Below are positions 1 through 8,258 of a stretch of DNA of 64,000 bases, piece by piece. The notes beneath the pieces were generated by a model, which was not told the DNA's origin, did not search any database, and saw only the letters and a list, made by a program, of their open reading frames with translations. The translations under genes were made by a program, and so were the position numbers. The stretch covers positions 8,058,501 to 8,122,500 of the forward strand of contig NZ_CP073766.1 of the NCBI RefSeq assembly GCF_018255755.1, read 5' to 3'. Positions within the stretch are counted from its first letter, which is position 1; each line of letters begins with the position of its first letter. Origin of the DNA: Chitinophaga sp. HK235. GTDB lineage: Bacteria; Bacteroidota; Bacteroidia; Chitinophagales; Chitinophagaceae.

Positions 1-94
1 TCATACTCCCCGTATGTAAGAATCTTCCCTGATATTCCTCCCCTCAGCTCGCCGCAATTTTATTTAACAGTTAACGGGCTTATTAACTTAATCC

Positions 95-415
95 ATGGGC
101 AAAGATCTTCAAAAAGTTAAACGCATCGCGTTTATCTGCAACGGTAATTCCTGCCTCAAAAAAGGCGCGGAAGACACCACCCTGCAGCTCAGAGCTGCTA
201 TCTCAGACAACAACCTGCATGAGGAAGTGCATACCATCCGCACACGATGCACCGGTCAATGCGAACACGGACCGATTGTTTTTATCCATCCCGACGGGAC
301 CTGGTATAAGGAAATGTATCCGGAAAATACCAGTAATCTCGTTATCAGCCACTTCCTGAACGACAAACCGGTCAGCGAAGCTATCTTTTTTGGAGAAGAA
401 ACAACTATCCGTTAA
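95..415 (+). CDS. Thioredoxin-like [2Fe-2S] ferredoxin domain protein
   Basis: A small soluble protein of 106 residues with four cysteines in the pattern Cys15-x4-Cys20 and Cys52-x3-Cys56. This is the layout of thioredoxin-like [2Fe-2S] ferredoxins, the fold also found in the NuoE C-terminus. The ATG at 95 follows an AT-rich leader, and no better start is visible. It lies 14 bp upstream of the TonB receptor gene and on the same strand as the cobalamin genes, so it is probably the first visible gene of that operon. An electron-transfer role in corrin synthesis, or in handling cobalt or a corrinoid, is inference from position. No signal peptide is seen, so the protein should be cytoplasmic. Confidence 0.75.
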   Translation: MGKDLQKVKRIAFICNGNSCLKKGAEDTTLQLRAAISDNNLHEEVHTIRTRCTGQCEHGPIVFIHPDGTWYKEMYPENTSNLVISHFLNDKPVSEAIFFGEETTIR

Positions 416-429
416 GCTAACCCATTTTC

Positions 430-2466
430 ATGCGAATTTTTTATACAGCTGTATTGTCTGCACTGGCATTGCCGGCATTGGCACAACACAAAAACACAGA
501 CACCCTTTCCCTCAAAATACTCAACCTTAAAGCGATCGACATCGCTGGCAGCACCGACAAAAGTGCGCACATGCTTTCCAAACTTGACCTGCAGCTGCAA
601 CCGATAAAATCGGCTCAGGACCTGCTTCGCACCGTACCGGGTCTTTTTATCGCGCAACATGCCGGCGGCGGAAAAGCCGAACAAATATTGGTACGGGGCA
701 TCGATAACGACCATGGCACCGATTTCGGTATATTCGTAGACGGTATACCTGTCAACCTCCCCAATCATGCCCACGGACAAGGATATGCCGATATGCACTT
801 CCTGATCCCGGAAGTGATCGGCGGAGCCGCTTATTACAAAGGACCCTACGAGGCCTCCCAGGGCGACTTTACAAATGCAGGTGCTGCCGTGTATACTTCC
901 CTGTTCAGACCCGATAATCAGTTCGTGAAACTGGAATACGGCCAGTTTAACACAGCCCGCGTTGCTACTATGCTCCGGCTGCTGGATAAACAACAGCAAC
1001 CAGGCACCAGGGACCAGAACGCTTATATCGCTGCCGACTATACGTACACTGACAGCTACTTCGACAATTCACAACGCTTTAAACGAATGAACCTGTTAGG
1101 CAGATACAACATTGCCCTTAACAGTAACAATACCATTTCCCTGATTGCTTCGGGCTTTACGAGCAACTGGAATGCTTCCGGACAGGTACCGCTGCGCGCC
1201 CTTGAAGATGGCTCTCTTCGCCGCTTTGGCTCTATTGATCCCTCAGAAGGAGGAAAGACTACCCGTATCAATGCCAACCTGCTCTGGGATACCCGGCTCA
1301 GCGAGCGCTCTTCCCTGCGGCAACAGTTGTATTATGTAAGAAACCTGTTTGACCTCTGGTCCAACTTTACTTTTTATAAAGATGATAGGGAGAATGGAGA
1401 TGAAATCAGACAATGGGAGAAACGTGACCTCTTCGGATATAAAAATACCTGGCGCCATGAAGGCCGCCTGGGAAAAGCAACCCTGCAATCAGAAATAGGG
1501 CTGGGAGCGAGGATAGACCTGGTAAGCCTGGGCCGCGATCATGTAAAGGAAAGAGATCTGCTGTCTCATGAGGATTCCTCCCGGGTGGCAGTGGCCAACT
1601 ACTCCCTCTACTTCAGCGAAACGCTGCGCCTGGCCGGTGGATGGAGCTTCAACGTCGGGCTGCGTAACGATGTATTTACCTTTAATCTGCGCGACCGGAT
1701 GGACCCTTCCAATAATGGCAATAGTGTGGCCTACCGGCTGAGTCCGAAGATTAACATTTATTACGATTTATCTCCTTCGCTGGCATTTTTCGCCAAAACC
1801 GGCATGGGCTTTCATTCCAACTATGCCAACGTGGCTATACGCAGCGGACAGGAGAGTGCTGTTCCCCGTTCTTATGGGGCCGACCTTGGCGCTAATTTCA
1901 AGTTAAACAGTAAATTGCTGCTGACCGCTACATGGTGGTGGTTGCAGAGTGATGCAGAATTCCGTTTCATCGCAGATGATGGCAGCTATGAAAACATTGG
2001 CCGTGCTACCCGTACCGGTGTAGATATAGCCTTGCGTTATCATATCTGGAAGCCATTATGGGCCGATGTAAACCTCAACTATGCACACCCTCGTCTGATG
2101 GACGCTCCCGCAAAGGAAAACTATATTCCCTTTGCGCCCGTCTTCACCAGCACAGGCGGTGTTTCCTGGCAGGCAACAAAAGGATGGAATGCAGGTATAC
2201 GTTACCGTTATATGGGTAAACGTGCAGCCATCGAAGATAATAGTGTTCAATCGGCCGCTTATTTTCTCACCGACGCTGTTGTGAAATATCAATGGCGCCG
2301 TTTTGAATTCGGACTTTCTGCTGAAAATATTTTTAATGAGAAATGGGCAGAAGCTCAGTTCTATGATGAATCACAACTGAAAGACGAAAAAGCGCCGGTC
2401 ATGGACTTCCATATTACGCCAGGGACACCGTTCTGCCTCAGAGGTAGTATAACTGTTAAATTCTAA
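430..2466 (+). CDS. TonB-dependent outer-membrane receptor, probably for cobalt or a corrinoid
   Basis: A 678-residue outer-membrane receptor. The signal peptide is residues 1-19, ending ALA-Q. A plug domain covers about residues 50-160, with LLRTVPGLF and ILVRGID motifs, and a beta-barrel follows that ends in the aromatic residue Phe typical of barrel proteins. There is no N-terminal carboxypeptidase-like domain of the SusC kind. The plug carries a His-rich stretch (His113, His115, His123), which suggests a metal or metal complex as ligand. It sits at the head of the cobalamin operon, directly before the biosynthetic genes. Import of cobalt, nickel or a corrinoid is therefore likely, but the sequence cannot decide between these. 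It should need TonB-ExbBD, which is not in this window. Confidence 0.85.
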   Translation: MRIFYTAVLSALALPALAQHKNTDTLSLKILNLKAIDIAGSTDKSAHMLSKLDLQLQPIKSAQDLLRTVPGLFIAQHAGGGKAEQILVRGIDNDHGTDFGIFVDGIPVNLPNHAHGQGYADMHFLIPEVIGGAAYYKGPYEASQGDFTNAGAAVYTSLFRPDNQFVKLEYGQFNTARVATMLRLLDKQQQPGTRDQNAYIAADYTYTDSYFDNSQRFKRMNLLGRYNIALNSNNTISLIASGFTSNWNASGQVPLRALEDGSLRRFGSIDPSEGGKTTRINANLLWDTRLSERSSLRQQLYYVRNLFDLWSNFTFYKDDRENGDEIRQWEKRDLFGYKNTWRHEGRLGKATLQSEIGLGARIDLVSLGRDHVKERDLLSHEDSSRVAVANYSLYFSETLRLAGGWSFNVGLRNDVFTFNLRDRMDPSNNGNSVAYRLSPKINIYYDLSPSLAFFAKTGMGFHSNYANVAIRSGQESAVPRSYGADLGANFKLNSKLLLTATWWWLQSDAEFRFIADDGSYENIGRATRTGVDIALRYHIWKPLWADVNLNYAHPRLMDAPAKENYIPFAPVFTSTGGVSWQATKGWNAGIRYRYMGKRAAIEDNSVQSAAYFLTDAVVKYQWRRFEFGLSAENIFNEKWAEAQFYDESQLKDEKAPVMDFHITPGTPFCLRGSITVKF

Positions 2467-2467
2467 T

Positions 2468-3310
2468 ATGGATCAACATCTCCCTAAAATCAGCATTTTA
2501 AGTTGCGGCTGGCTGGGCAAGCCACTGGCTCAGCATCTGCAGCGTATCGGATACACTGTGAAAGGCGCCAGGACCACGGCCGCCGGCGTACAGGAACTAC
2601 AGGAAGCAGGCATAGACGGCTATCAGGTCGTTCTGAGTGAATCACAGCTCGAAGCACCTGATACCTTCTGGGATGCTGATATACTGATTATCAATATCCC
2701 GCCCCGCAACAGGGAAAGAGGAACAGAAGCGCATGTGCAGGAAATAAAAATCCTGAGAGAGAAGCTGGAAACAACAGGTATTAAAAAAGTAATCTTCGTA
2801 AGCTCTACTTCTGTTTATGCCGATGTCAACGATATGGTAACAGAGCATAATATGGTGATGCCGGAAACGCCCAATGGCGTTGCTTTACGGGAAGTGGAAC
2901 AACTGCTGTTGCAGTCACCTTCCTTTCGTACTACCGTGCTCCGCTTCGGAGGACTCATCGGTTACGACAGGATCCCGAACGCTGAAACACTGCTCACACA
3001 GCGTCGTAGCAACGATGTGCCCATGAACGTGATACACCGTGATGATTGTATCGGTATTATCAGCCTGTTACTCGAAAAAGATATCTGGGGAGAGATCTTC
3101 AATGCCTGCGCCAGCGTGCATCCTATCCGCTACCACTATTACAGGGCGGCTGCACAGGCACAGAAGCTGGAGATGCCTAAAAAATTACAACCCATAGAAC
3201 AACCATATAAAATAGTGAGTTCCGCCAAACTGAAACAAAGGTTAGGATATGAATTCATTTATGATGATCCGTTATTGATTTTTAATGCACCAACAACAGG
3301 AACAAAATAA
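2468..3310 (+). CDS. NAD(P)-dependent epimerase/dehydratase-like protein, YeeZ type
   Basis: A 280-residue Rossmann-fold protein. The nucleotide-binding turn near the N-terminus reads SCGWLGKPLA, the GWLG variant typical of YeeZ-like short-chain dehydrogenase relatives rather than the classical GxxGxxG. A serine-rich strand, VSSTSVYAD, followed by a Val-Ala-Leu-Arg helix matches the active-site region of extended SDRs, but the YxxxK tyrosine is not obvious, so catalysis is doubtful. The gene starts 1 bp after the TonB receptor stop. Its 3' end overlaps the cobA start by 26 bp, so it is part of the operon. No cobalamin role is known to me for this family. Confidence 0.7.
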   Translation: MDQHLPKISILSCGWLGKPLAQHLQRIGYTVKGARTTAAGVQELQEAGIDGYQVVLSESQLEAPDTFWDADILIINIPPRNRERGTEAHVQEIKILREKLETTGIKKVIFVSSTSVYADVNDMVTEHNMVMPETPNGVALREVEQLLLQSPSFRTTVLRFGGLIGYDRIPNAETLLTQRRSNDVPMNVIHRDDCIGIISLLLEKDIWGEIFNACASVHPIRYHYYRAAAQAQKLEMPKKLQPIEQPYKIVSSAKLKQRLGYEFIYDDPLLIFNAPTTGTK

Positions 3311-4052
3311 TAATATCCTGCATCCGGTATGCATCGTAGGGGCTGGCCCCGGTGCTGCGGACATGCTAACGGTAAGGGCTGCACGCTGTATAGAAGCGGC
3401 TGATGTAATCCTGCACGACAATCTGGTGTCTGAAGAGATACTGGCGCTGTGCCGGCCGGACGCAGAAAGGATATATGCCGGTAAAAAATATGGCGACACC
3501 ATAGATCCGGCAGCACGGCAGCAGCAGATACATGAACTGATGCGCCTGCATGCATTGAATGGTAAGAAAGTGGTAAGGCTCAAGTCCGGAGATCCGTTTA
3601 TTTACGGCCGCGCCGTGGAAGAGATCCGTTATCTGCAGGAACACCACATCCCGTTTGAAGTAGTGCCGGGCATCACCGCCGGGATTGCCGCTGCAGGTCT
3701 GTGCCAGGTGCCGCTGACAGAGCGCAACCACAGCAATGCAGTGCTTTTTTGTACCGGTCATACCGCCAACTACGACCATGAACAGTTGGATGCGCTGGCC
3801 AATATGTTGCGCACCGGCACTACGCTGGTAATGTATATGGGACTGAGCAACCTATCCGTAGTGGTGGCCAAACTGTTGCAGGCAGCCGGATCAGAAACAG
3901 TGTATGTAACAGCTGTTTCGAAAGTGTCCGCCCCGCAACAACAGCAGGTGACAGCACCCCTGCAGGAAATAGAAGCCGCCATACAGCAGGCAGCACTGCC
4001 GATGCCGGTGGTGTTCATCATAGGAAAATATGCAACATCCATTAAGGTATAA
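3285..4052 (+). CDS. cobA: Uroporphyrinogen-III C-methyltransferase (SUMT)
   Basis: This enzyme methylates uroporphyrinogen III at C2 and C7 with two SAM molecules to give precorrin-2, the entry point to corrins and siroheme. The 255-residue protein has the tetrapyrrole methylase P-loop VGAGPGAADMLTVRA near residue 13. It also has the SUMT motifs VRLKSGDPFIYGR and VVPGITAGIAAAG, and PLTERNH. There is no N-terminal CysG-type dehydrogenase/ferrochelatase part, so precorrin-2 oxidation must come from elsewhere. The start overlaps the upstream SDR-like gene by 26 bp, and cbiX starts 3 bp after the stop. Confidence 0.95.
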   Translation: MHQQQEQNNNILHPVCIVGAGPGAADMLTVRAARCIEAADVILHDNLVSEEILALCRPDAERIYAGKKYGDTIDPAARQQQIHELMRLHALNGKKVVRLKSGDPFIYGRAVEEIRYLQEHHIPFEVVPGITAGIAAAGLCQVPLTERNHSNAVLFCTGHTANYDHEQLDALANMLRTGTTLVMYMGLSNLSVVVAKLLQAAGSETVYVTAVSKVSAPQQQQVTAPLQEIEAAIQQAALPMPVVFIIGKYATSIKV

Positions 4053-4055
4053 AAG

Positions 4056-4988
4056 ATGAAAAAAGGGATACTGATCTGCGGCCACGGCAGCAGAGATAAA
4101 GAAGGAGTGGAGCACTTCAAGGTATTGGTCCGCAAGTTACAGGACCGCTACCCTGATGATGTCGTTGATTACGGTTTCCTGGAATTTGCTCATCCCGTAT
4201 ATGCGGCGGCGGTAGAGCGGATGTATCTGCAAGGTGTACGGCACATCATAGCATTGCCGGCTATCCTCTTTGCCGGCGGGCATGCCAAAAACGATATCCC
4301 GTATGAAATGAACACCCTTCAGCAGCAGTATCCCGATCTGACCATCACCATGGCCAGGCATCTTGGTATCAGCGCTCCTTTGCTGCAGTTATCCCAACTA
4401 TTAATAGAAGAAGCAGAAGCTGCTGCGAAGGCGGTAGACAGGGCAGATGCCTGTTTGTTGCTGGTAGGGCGGGGCACCAACGATCCGGATGCCAATAGCG
4501 ATGTGGCCAAGCTGGCCCGCATGCTGGGAGAAGGCATGGGCTTCGGATTTACGACCACTGCTTATATAGGAGTGACTCAACCGCTGCTGGCAGACACCTT
4601 GCCCATCCTGGAATGTCTGCCCTTCAAAAGGGTGGTAGTATTGCCGGTTTTTCTCTTTACGGGTATACTGCTCAAGCGGATCTACAGCCAGGTGGCCGAT
4701 TGGCAGGCTTCTTCCACCAAAGAATACCTGTGCACAGCAGCTTTCGGCAGTCATGAGCTGCTGCTGCAAGCCATCGATGAACGCATACGGGAAGCACAGG
4801 CTGGTCATGGCAATATGAACTGTCAGCTGTGTAAGTACCGTACACAGATCGTGGGTTTTGAGGAAGATATGGGCAAGGAACAAATTGGCCATCACCTCAA
4901 TGTAAAAGGTATCCTCTTCGAAGAAGAGGAAAAACCAGGTGCTCGGAAAGGAATATTATCAACCGTCAAAAAAGTATTCGGCATTTGA
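4056..4988 (+). CDS. cbiX: Sirohydrochlorin cobaltochelatase, long CbiX form with MxCxxC tail
   Basis: CbiX inserts cobalt into sirohydrochlorin, the early-insertion step of the anaerobic B12 route. This is the long form, 310 residues with two chelatase halves. The first has the CGHGSRD motif (His10) and the second has VGRGTNDPDANSD. The C-terminal tail contains MNCQLC (Cys256, Cys259). It matches the MxCxxC motif that carries an Fe-S centre in the Bacillus megaterium long CbiX, although the His-rich stretch known there is absent here. The tail ends in a charged segment. The stop overlaps the TTG start of the next gene. Siroheme ferrochelation is possible, but the operon context favours cobalt. 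Confidence 0.92.
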   Translation: MKKGILICGHGSRDKEGVEHFKVLVRKLQDRYPDDVVDYGFLEFAHPVYAAAVERMYLQGVRHIIALPAILFAGGHAKNDIPYEMNTLQQQYPDLTITMARHLGISAPLLQLSQLLIEEAEAAAKAVDRADACLLLVGRGTNDPDANSDVAKLARMLGEGMGFGFTTTAYIGVTQPLLADTLPILECLPFKRVVVLPVFLFTGILLKRIYSQVADWQASSTKEYLCTAAFGSHELLLQAIDERIREAQAGHGNMNCQLCKYRTQIVGFEEDMGKEQIGHHLNVKGILFEEEEKPGARKGILSTVKKVFGI

Positions 4989-5698
4989 ACCATACCGGAA
5001 AAATATATGCAGTATCGTTAGGCCCGGGTGATCCGGACCTGATCACGCTCAAAGGCTGGAAAGCCCTGCAGCAGGCCGATAAGATCTATTATCCGGCCTC
5101 TCTGCAACAAGGACAGCCACGTAGTTACGCCAGGACCATCCTCGATCATTATCAGCTGGAAAATAAAACCTGGCAGCCTATGCTGCTCGAAATGTCCAAC
5201 GACCGCAGCTATAACCTGCAGGTATATACGGAAACGGCTGAACAAATGAAAACGGATGTGCGGCAAGGTTTACAGGTGGCATTCGTCAGCGAAGGCGACA
5301 TCTCTTTTTACAGCACCTTTATCTATCTCCTCGAACATATCCGCCGGGAAAATCTTCCCCTGGAAGTAATTGCGGGAGTACCTTCTTTTCTGCTGGCAGC
5401 GGCAGCCCACCAGCAACCGCTGGCACTGCTCCGCGAAAAAATTGCCATCATCCCGTTGCTTGAAAATGCTACGGTACTGGAAGAACACCTGTGCCGCTTT
5501 GCAACCATCGTGCTGATAAAAGTACGGGGAGCCATGGCATATATTACACCATTCCTGGAAAACGGCCAGGCTACTATGTTGTACGGGGAGAAGCTCGGCA
5601 CTGCGGAGCAATATCTCGCCACTGGCATCGAAGCATTGCAGGAAAGAACGCTGCCTTATTTTTCATTGATCATTCTAAAAAGTAACATATGCAACTGA
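4985..5698 (+). CDS. cbiL: Precorrin-2 / cobalt-factor-II C20-methyltransferase
   Basis: This SAM-dependent enzyme methylates C20 of the corrin precursor. The 237-residue protein starts with VSLGPGDPDLITLKG, the class-specific P-loop, and has VSEGDISFYSTF and VIAGVPSFLLAAA, as in CobI/CbiL. Translation appears to start at a TTG codon (4985-4987) overlapping the cbiX stop as TTGA. No in-frame ATG lies upstream of the P-loop, which fixes this unusual start. The 3' end overlaps the next gene by 10 bp. With CbiX, CbiD and CbiG nearby, the cobalt-containing substrate is more likely than metal-free precorrin-2. Confidence 0.93.
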   Translation: MNHTGKIYAVSLGPGDPDLITLKGWKALQQADKIYYPASLQQGQPRSYARTILDHYQLENKTWQPMLLEMSNDRSYNLQVYTETAEQMKTDVRQGLQVAFVSEGDISFYSTFIYLLEHIRRENLPLEVIAGVPSFLLAAAAHQQPLALLREKIAIIPLLENATVLEEHLCRFATIVLIKVRGAMAYITPFLENGQATMLYGEKLGTAEQYLATGIEALQERTLPYFSLIILKSNICN

Positions 5699-7062
5699 GC
5701 GTAATCGGTATCGGGCCTGGTGCGAAAGAGTATATACTGCCGGTAGCGCAACAGGTACTGGCGGACGCCGATATTGTAATTGGCTATCACTATTATTTTC
5801 AGTTTGTGGCCCATCTGCTGAAACCTGGTTGTGAATGCCTGGGCCGGGAACTCTCTGAAGAAGAGGCCCGTGCAGTATTGGCCGTTGAAAGCTGTGCCCC
5901 CGGTAAAAAGGTGGCGGTGATCAGCTCCGGTGATGCCGGTGTCTATGCTATGGCCTCCCTGGTGTATGAATATGCCGCCCGTCACAACAGAACAGATATT
6001 GATATGCAGACCATCCCCGGTATCAGCGCCTTCCAGGGTGCCGCCGCCAGGCTTGGAGCACCCATAGGACACGACTTCTGTTGCATCTCCCTCTCTGATC
6101 TGATGACGCCCTGGTCTACAATCGAACAGCGTATCACCGCTGCCGCCATGGGCGATTTCGTTACTTCTTTATACAACCCCCGCAGTAAACAGCGCAACTG
6201 GCAGCTGTCGAGATTAAAAGAAATTTATTTGCAATACCGTCATCCGGAAACACCGGTGGCCATTGTAAGACAGGTGACAAGAGAAGAGGAGAATATTCAT
6301 CTTACCACATTGGCGGAACTGGACGTTACCCTTGTTGACATGTTCAGCCTCGTGATGATTGGTAATTCACAAACCTTCCGGTTCAATAATTTCCTCATCA
6401 CACCAAGGGGCTATCTGGCCCGCAAACCGGTGACCGGCGAGGAAATACAGATAGAGAGCTTCCGCCAGATCATGCGGCAGCTGAAAAGAGATGAGCTGTC
6501 ACCGGCAGACCAATGGGCCGTGATACGGTGTATCCACAGCACCGCCGACTTCGAATATGAACAGCTGTACTATAGCCGTGGTAATGCCATGGAAGCCTGG
6601 CATGACTATCTGCGTAGTGGCGGCACCGTTATCACCGATGTGACGATGGTACAATCCGGTATTACCAGAGCATTCACCCAACAGTACGGTGTTACTGTAA
6701 AATGTTACCTCAACGATGAAAGAGTACCGGCCCTGGCAGCAGCAGAAAACCTTACCCGCAGCCAGGCAGGTATGCGCCTGGCCATACAGGAGCACCCGGA
6801 GGCCTTGTTCGTAGTGGGCAACGCTCCTACAGCGTTGCTGGAACTGTGTGACCAATGCCAGCAGGGTACTTGCCGCCCTGTTGGTATTGTAGCGGCGCCC
6901 GTGGGTTTTGTGAACGTACTGGAGTCAAAACTGAAACTACGGCTGGGTGCTACAGTGCCCGCCGTTATCATAGAAGGCCGCAAAGGCGGCAGCAACGTGG
7001 CGGCAGCGATTGTAAACGCTGCCTTCACCCTGGATACAATCACTGTTATGCATACACGCTGA
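5689..7062 (+). CDS. cobJ-cobH: Fusion of precorrin-3B C17-methyltransferase and precorrin-8X methylmutase
   Basis: One polypeptide of 457 residues carries two enzymes. Residues 1 to about 245 are a CobJ/CbiH tetrapyrrole methylase (IGIGPGAKEYIL, VISSGDAGVYAMA, TIPGISAFQGAAARLGAPIGHDF, SLYNPRSKQR), which contracts the ring while methylating C17. Residues from about 260 are a CobH/CbiC methylmutase with the IHSTADFEYE motif, which moves the C11 methyl to C12. These steps are not adjacent in the pathway, so the fusion probably serves co-expression or an enzyme complex. The gene overlaps cbiL by 10 bp. Its TGA shares bases with the ATG of the CbiE-CbiT gene. Confidence 0.93.
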   Translation: MQLSVIGIGPGAKEYILPVAQQVLADADIVIGYHYYFQFVAHLLKPGCECLGRELSEEEARAVLAVESCAPGKKVAVISSGDAGVYAMASLVYEYAARHNRTDIDMQTIPGISAFQGAAARLGAPIGHDFCCISLSDLMTPWSTIEQRITAAAMGDFVTSLYNPRSKQRNWQLSRLKEIYLQYRHPETPVAIVRQVTREEENIHLTTLAELDVTLVDMFSLVMIGNSQTFRFNNFLITPRGYLARKPVTGEEIQIESFRQIMRQLKRDELSPADQWAVIRCIHSTADFEYEQLYYSRGNAMEAWHDYLRSGGTVITDVTMVQSGITRAFTQQYGVTVKCYLNDERVPALAAAENLTRSQAGMRLAIQEHPEALFVVGNAPTALLELCDQCQQGTCRPVGIVAAPVGFVNVLESKLKLRLGATVPAVIIEGRKGGSNVAAAIVNAAFTLDTITVMHTR

Positions 7063-8258
7063 TGCCGGAAGAATATATCGTCATAGGAGTTGCCAATACA
7101 ACAGCGAATGTCTGTTCACCGGAAGCTATGGAACTGCTTTCGCAATACCGGCATTTTTCCGGTGGGGAACGTCATTACACGCTGGTAAAGCATTTGCTGC
7201 CGGTGTCCCATAACTGGATTACCATCAAGGGCAATATGCCGGCACTTTTTGCGCAATATGAACAGGTGGCAGAGCCGTTGGTGGTTTTTGCCAGTGGAGA
7301 TCCTTTGTTTTACGGCATGGTCAACACCATCCGCAAATACGCAGTGGATGCTAACGTAAAGGTATATCCGCAGTTCAACAGTATACAGCGGCTCTGTGCT
7401 AAAGCAGGCATTCCTTATGAACAGGTGTGTAATGTATCGGTACATGGCCGTAGCTGGCAGGAGCTGGATGCCGCGCTGATCAGGGGACACAGGCAGATAG
7501 CCATACTGACGGATCATGTTCGTACCCCGCAGGCAATTGCGCAGCGGATAATGGAATACGGGTTTACACAGTATGATATGCTGGTGGGAGAAGATCTGGA
7601 CGGTGTTGCAGAACAGTTGTCCCGGGATACACTGGAGACGATGGCCGGCCGCACTTTTCATCCGCTCAATTGTGTGCTGCTGCAACAGGTGTCTGCATCG
7701 CAACAGCCCGGAATGGGGATAGAAGACTGTCGTTTTGAAGGGCTCCCCGGCAGACCCAATATGATCACCAAAAGAACGGTACGCCTCGCCAGTATTGCAC
7801 AGTTGCAGCTGCACCAGGCAACGGTTTGCTGGGATATCGGCTTCTGTACCGGCGCAGTGGCTATAGAGGCCAGACGCCTGCATCCGCACCTGCAGGTGGT
7901 AGCCTTCGAAAAACGACCTGAATGTGAAGGTATCATCACCCGTAATATGAAACAATTGTCTGCCCCCGGTATTGATATACACATGGGCGATTTTTATGAA
8001 CAGGACCATGCTGCTTTGCCGGTACCCGATGCAGTGTTTATCGGAGGCCATGGCAACCGCCTGGATGAGTTGATGCAGATAATAGATTCGTATATGCGTC
8101 CGGGTGGGAGAATAGTGATAAACGCTGTGCTGGACACCAGCAGAGAACAGTTTGTGCATATGACGGAAAAACTTCAATGGCACCTGCTACCGGCAGAACA
8201 GATACAGGTAGGAGACCATAACCCTATCACGGTTTTAACAGCTATCAAACAAGCATGA
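7062..8258 (+). CDS. cobL: Precorrin-6Y C5,15-methyltransferase (decarboxylating), CbiE-CbiT fusion (CobL)
   Basis: A 398-residue bifunctional enzyme that methylates C5 and C15 and decarboxylates the acetate side chain at C12. The N-terminal half, to about residue 200, is CbiE-like (VFASGDPLFYGM, QFNSIQRLCAKAGIPY). The C-terminal half is a CbiT-type Rossmann methyltransferase (WDIGFCTGAVAIEARR, IGGHGNRLDELM). The frame is open upstream to 6855, but that extension lies inside the CobJ-CobH gene. The ATG at 7062, sharing the preceding TGA, gives the normal CbiE N-terminus. The stop overlaps the next ATG (ATGA). Confidence 0.92.
   Translation: MPEEYIVIGVANTTANVCSPEAMELLSQYRHFSGGERHYTLVKHLLPVSHNWITIKGNMPALFAQYEQVAEPLVVFASGDPLFYGMVNTIRKYAVDANVKVYPQFNSIQRLCAKAGIPYEQVCNVSVHGRSWQELDAALIRGHRQIAILTDHVRTPQAIAQRIMEYGFTQYDMLVGEDLDGVAEQLSRDTLETMAGRTFHPLNCVLLQQVSASQQPGMGIEDCRFEGLPGRPNMITKRTVRLASIAQLQLHQATVCWDIGFCTGAVAIEARRLHPHLQVVAFEKRPECEGIITRNMKQLSAPGIDIHMGDFYEQDHAALPVPDAVFIGGHGNRLDELMQIIDSYMRPGGRIVINAVLDTSREQFVHMTEKLQWHLLPAEQIQVGDHNPITVLTAIKQA

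Noticed and set aside
1..94. Search for a cobalamin riboswitch ahead of the operon
   Set aside because: The 94 visible bases contain no B12-box or core helices. A riboswitch may lie upstream of the window.
6855..7061. Upstream extension of the CbiE-CbiT reading frame
   Set aside because: It lies entirely inside the CobJ-CobH coding sequence, and the protein it adds (Arg/Cys-rich) is a frame shadow. The ATG at 7062 gives the family N-terminus.
7116..8183. Long minus-strand open frame opposite the CbiE-CbiT gene
   Set aside because: It is a shadow of a well-supported plus-strand gene. The same applies to those at 8651-9775 and 19311-20411.
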